Of a stretch of DNA of 64,000 nucleotides, positions 62,880 to 64,000 are shown in pieces. The stretch is from the NCBI RefSeq assembly GCF_000003815.2, contig NC_049985.1, forward strand, positions 16,107,989 to 16,171,988. The letters are read 5' to 3'. The stretch's first letter is position 1. Every line of letters begins with the position of its first letter. The stretch is from Branchiostoma floridae (Eukaryota > Chordata > Leptocardii > Amphioxiformes > Branchiostomatidae). The position numbers were made by a program, and so were the translations under genes. The notes beneath the pieces were generated by a model. The model saw only the letters and a list, made by a program, of their open reading frames with translations. It made no database searches and was not told the origin of the DNA.

Positions 62880-63920
62880 AGCGGTTACCCCACAGGTAAG
62901 CCTTTATTTGTAGAAAGCTAACAAAGTAATTTTTGGTACTCAAATAACTTTCTACCTTCTGCCAACGGGTTTAACTATGATATTCAAGTGTTGAAAGTAA
63001 CGCACACTTTTTTTGTAATTCCGGAATTCCAATCGTAAGGATTCGCCTTTTTGCGGTTACCGAAGGGTTCGCTTAGCGGTTAGCGGTTACCCCCAGGTGA
63101 GCCTTCATTCGTTTGTAGAAAAGTCCCAAAGTAATTTTGGGTCCTCAAATCATTTTCTACCGTTTGCCCGCGTGTCTTACTATGATATTCAAGTGTTAAA
63201 GGTAACGCACACTTTGTCTAAAATTTTGGAAGTCCAATCGTAAGGGATCGCTTTTTTCCGGTTACCGAAGGGTTCGCTTAGCGGTTACCCCCAGGTGATC
63301 CTTCATTCGTTTGTAGAAAAGTCACAAAGTAATTTTGGGTCCTCAAATCATTTTCTACCGTTTGCCCGCGTGTCTTACTATGATATTCAAGTGTTGAAAG
63401 TAACGCACATTTTTTCTGAAATTTTGGAAGTCCAATCGTAAGGGGTCGCTTTTTTGCGGTTAACGAAGGGTTCGCTTAGCGGTTAGGGGTTACCCCAGGT
63501 GAGCCTTCATTCGTTTGTAGAAAAGTCCCAAAGTAATTTTGGGTCCTCAAATCATTTTCTACCGTTTGCCCTCGTGTCTTACTATGATATTCAAGTGTTG
63601 AAAGTAACGCACACTTTGTCCGAAATTTTGGAAGTCCAATCGTAAGGGATCGCTTTTTTGCGGTTACCGAAGGGTTGGCTTAGCGGTTAGCGGTTACCCC
63701 CAGGTGAGCCTTCATTCGTTTGTAGAAAAGTCCCAAAGTAAATTTGGGTCCTGAAATTATTTTCTACCGATTGCCCGCGTGTCTTACTATGATATTCAGG
63801 TGTTGAAAGTAAAGCACATTTTTTCTGAAATTTTGGAAGTCCAATCGTCAGGGGTCGCTTTTTTGCGGTTACCGAAGGGTTCGCTTAGCGGTTAGCGGTA
63901 CCCCCAGTGACATTCATTCG
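62880..63920 (+). repeat. Minisatellite, about five units of 205 bp
   Basis: CCTTCATTCGTTTGTAGAAA recurs near 63102, 63300, 63504, 63709 and 63912. Each unit includes TTTTGGGTCCTCAAATCATT, CGTGTCTTACTATGATATTC, AAGTCCAATCGTAAGG and GGTTCGCTTAGCGGTTAGCG. It contains palindromic GTTAGCGGTTACC-type motifs. It is related in layout, not in exact sequence, to the 51-58 kb array. Confidence 0.9.
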
Positions 63921-64000
63921 TTTGTAGAGAAATTAAAACTCAATCGTAGCAGCAGCAGCTGCCTGCGTCTGCAGGACCTGTTTCATCTCTCTTTCTTTTT
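63921..64000. other. Window end, nothing recognised
   Basis: Contains GCAGCAGCAGCTGCCTGCGT and a pyrimidine run. Too short to interpret. Confidence 0.5.

Larger units (their letters stand above)
61695..62900 (+). repeat. Diverged ~200-bp satellite units with LINE insertions
   Basis: GTTGCCGAGATATTCTCGAT, TATAGGGTCCCC and TAAGTAACCCTTACGCGCG recur at about 61800, 62005, 62220 and 62815. GATCTTCCGGCGGGTTAA and TCGTTGGAAA-GGTCC are the partner segment. These resemble the 51-58 kb satellite (GTTGCCGAGATATTCTCGAG). Confidence 0.75.

Overview
The window looks like animal nuclear DNA from an invertebrate chordate, most probably a cephalochordate (amphioxus, Branchiostoma-like). This is an inference. 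It rests on GT-AG split genes, a chordate-type POLR1D isoform-2 gene, very dense TIR/MITE, Helitron, SINE, LINE and Ty3/gypsy debris, tandem paralogue expansion, and three 100-N scaffold gaps (30662-30761, 50400-50499, 55268-55367). Nothing bacterial or plasmid-like is present. Exon boundaries were read by eye from splice consensus, phase and paralogue comparison, and there is no transcript evidence.

Layout. 1-10 kb: no recognisable gene; a foldback MITE, a hAT MITE with an 8-bp target duplication, and a dispersed repeat family. 11.08-13.01 kb: a three-exon POLR1D isoform-2-like gene with an SR-rich tail; its introns hold a 5S-rRNA-headed SINE and a 9-bp-TSD element. 13.3-18.2 kb: nested DNA transposons (9-bp-TSD MITE, piggyBac-like TTAA element, hAT inside a larger TIR element). 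18.5-46.1 kb: a cluster of four small ankyrin-repeat + MYND zinc-finger genes: A (20109-22636 +), B (25571-31048 -), C (32252-39878 +) and D (42531-46067 +). All have five ancestral exons with conserved phases (1,1,2,2). The cluster also holds exon relics and orphan promoter copies (24.9, 40.4, 58.0 and 59.0 kb). Genes A, C and D, plus the 59-kb orphan promoter, carry a conserved pair of E-boxes.

The cluster is heavily invaded. A Helitron-like element lies 23 bp upstream of the gene A start codon. Two tandem copies of the same family lie in intron 1 of gene B. A 5'-truncated Ty3/gypsy element with an intact pol ORF and a 3' LTR lies in intron 3 of gene C. Gene C has also lost intron 1 and part of exon 2 by deletion, and gene D has a UGA replacing a MYND cysteine codon.

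46-64 kb: a LINE C-terminal fragment, an ~890-bp segmental duplication (49.1-50.0 and 59.1-60.0 kb) carrying a possible signal-peptide exon, a ~215-bp minisatellite (51.29-55.27 kb) passing into an 876-bp higher-order repeat (55.4-57.7 kb), and related ~200-bp arrays from 61.7 kb to the end. The three arrays have similar periods and a shared AACCGCTA-type motif, so they may be one satellite superfamily.

The four ANK-MYND genes probably act as intracellular protein-interaction proteins, since no signal peptide or membrane segment is seen. The most interesting signal is this rapidly evolving, promoter-sharing, transposon-riddled cluster, rather than a defined enzymatic pathway.
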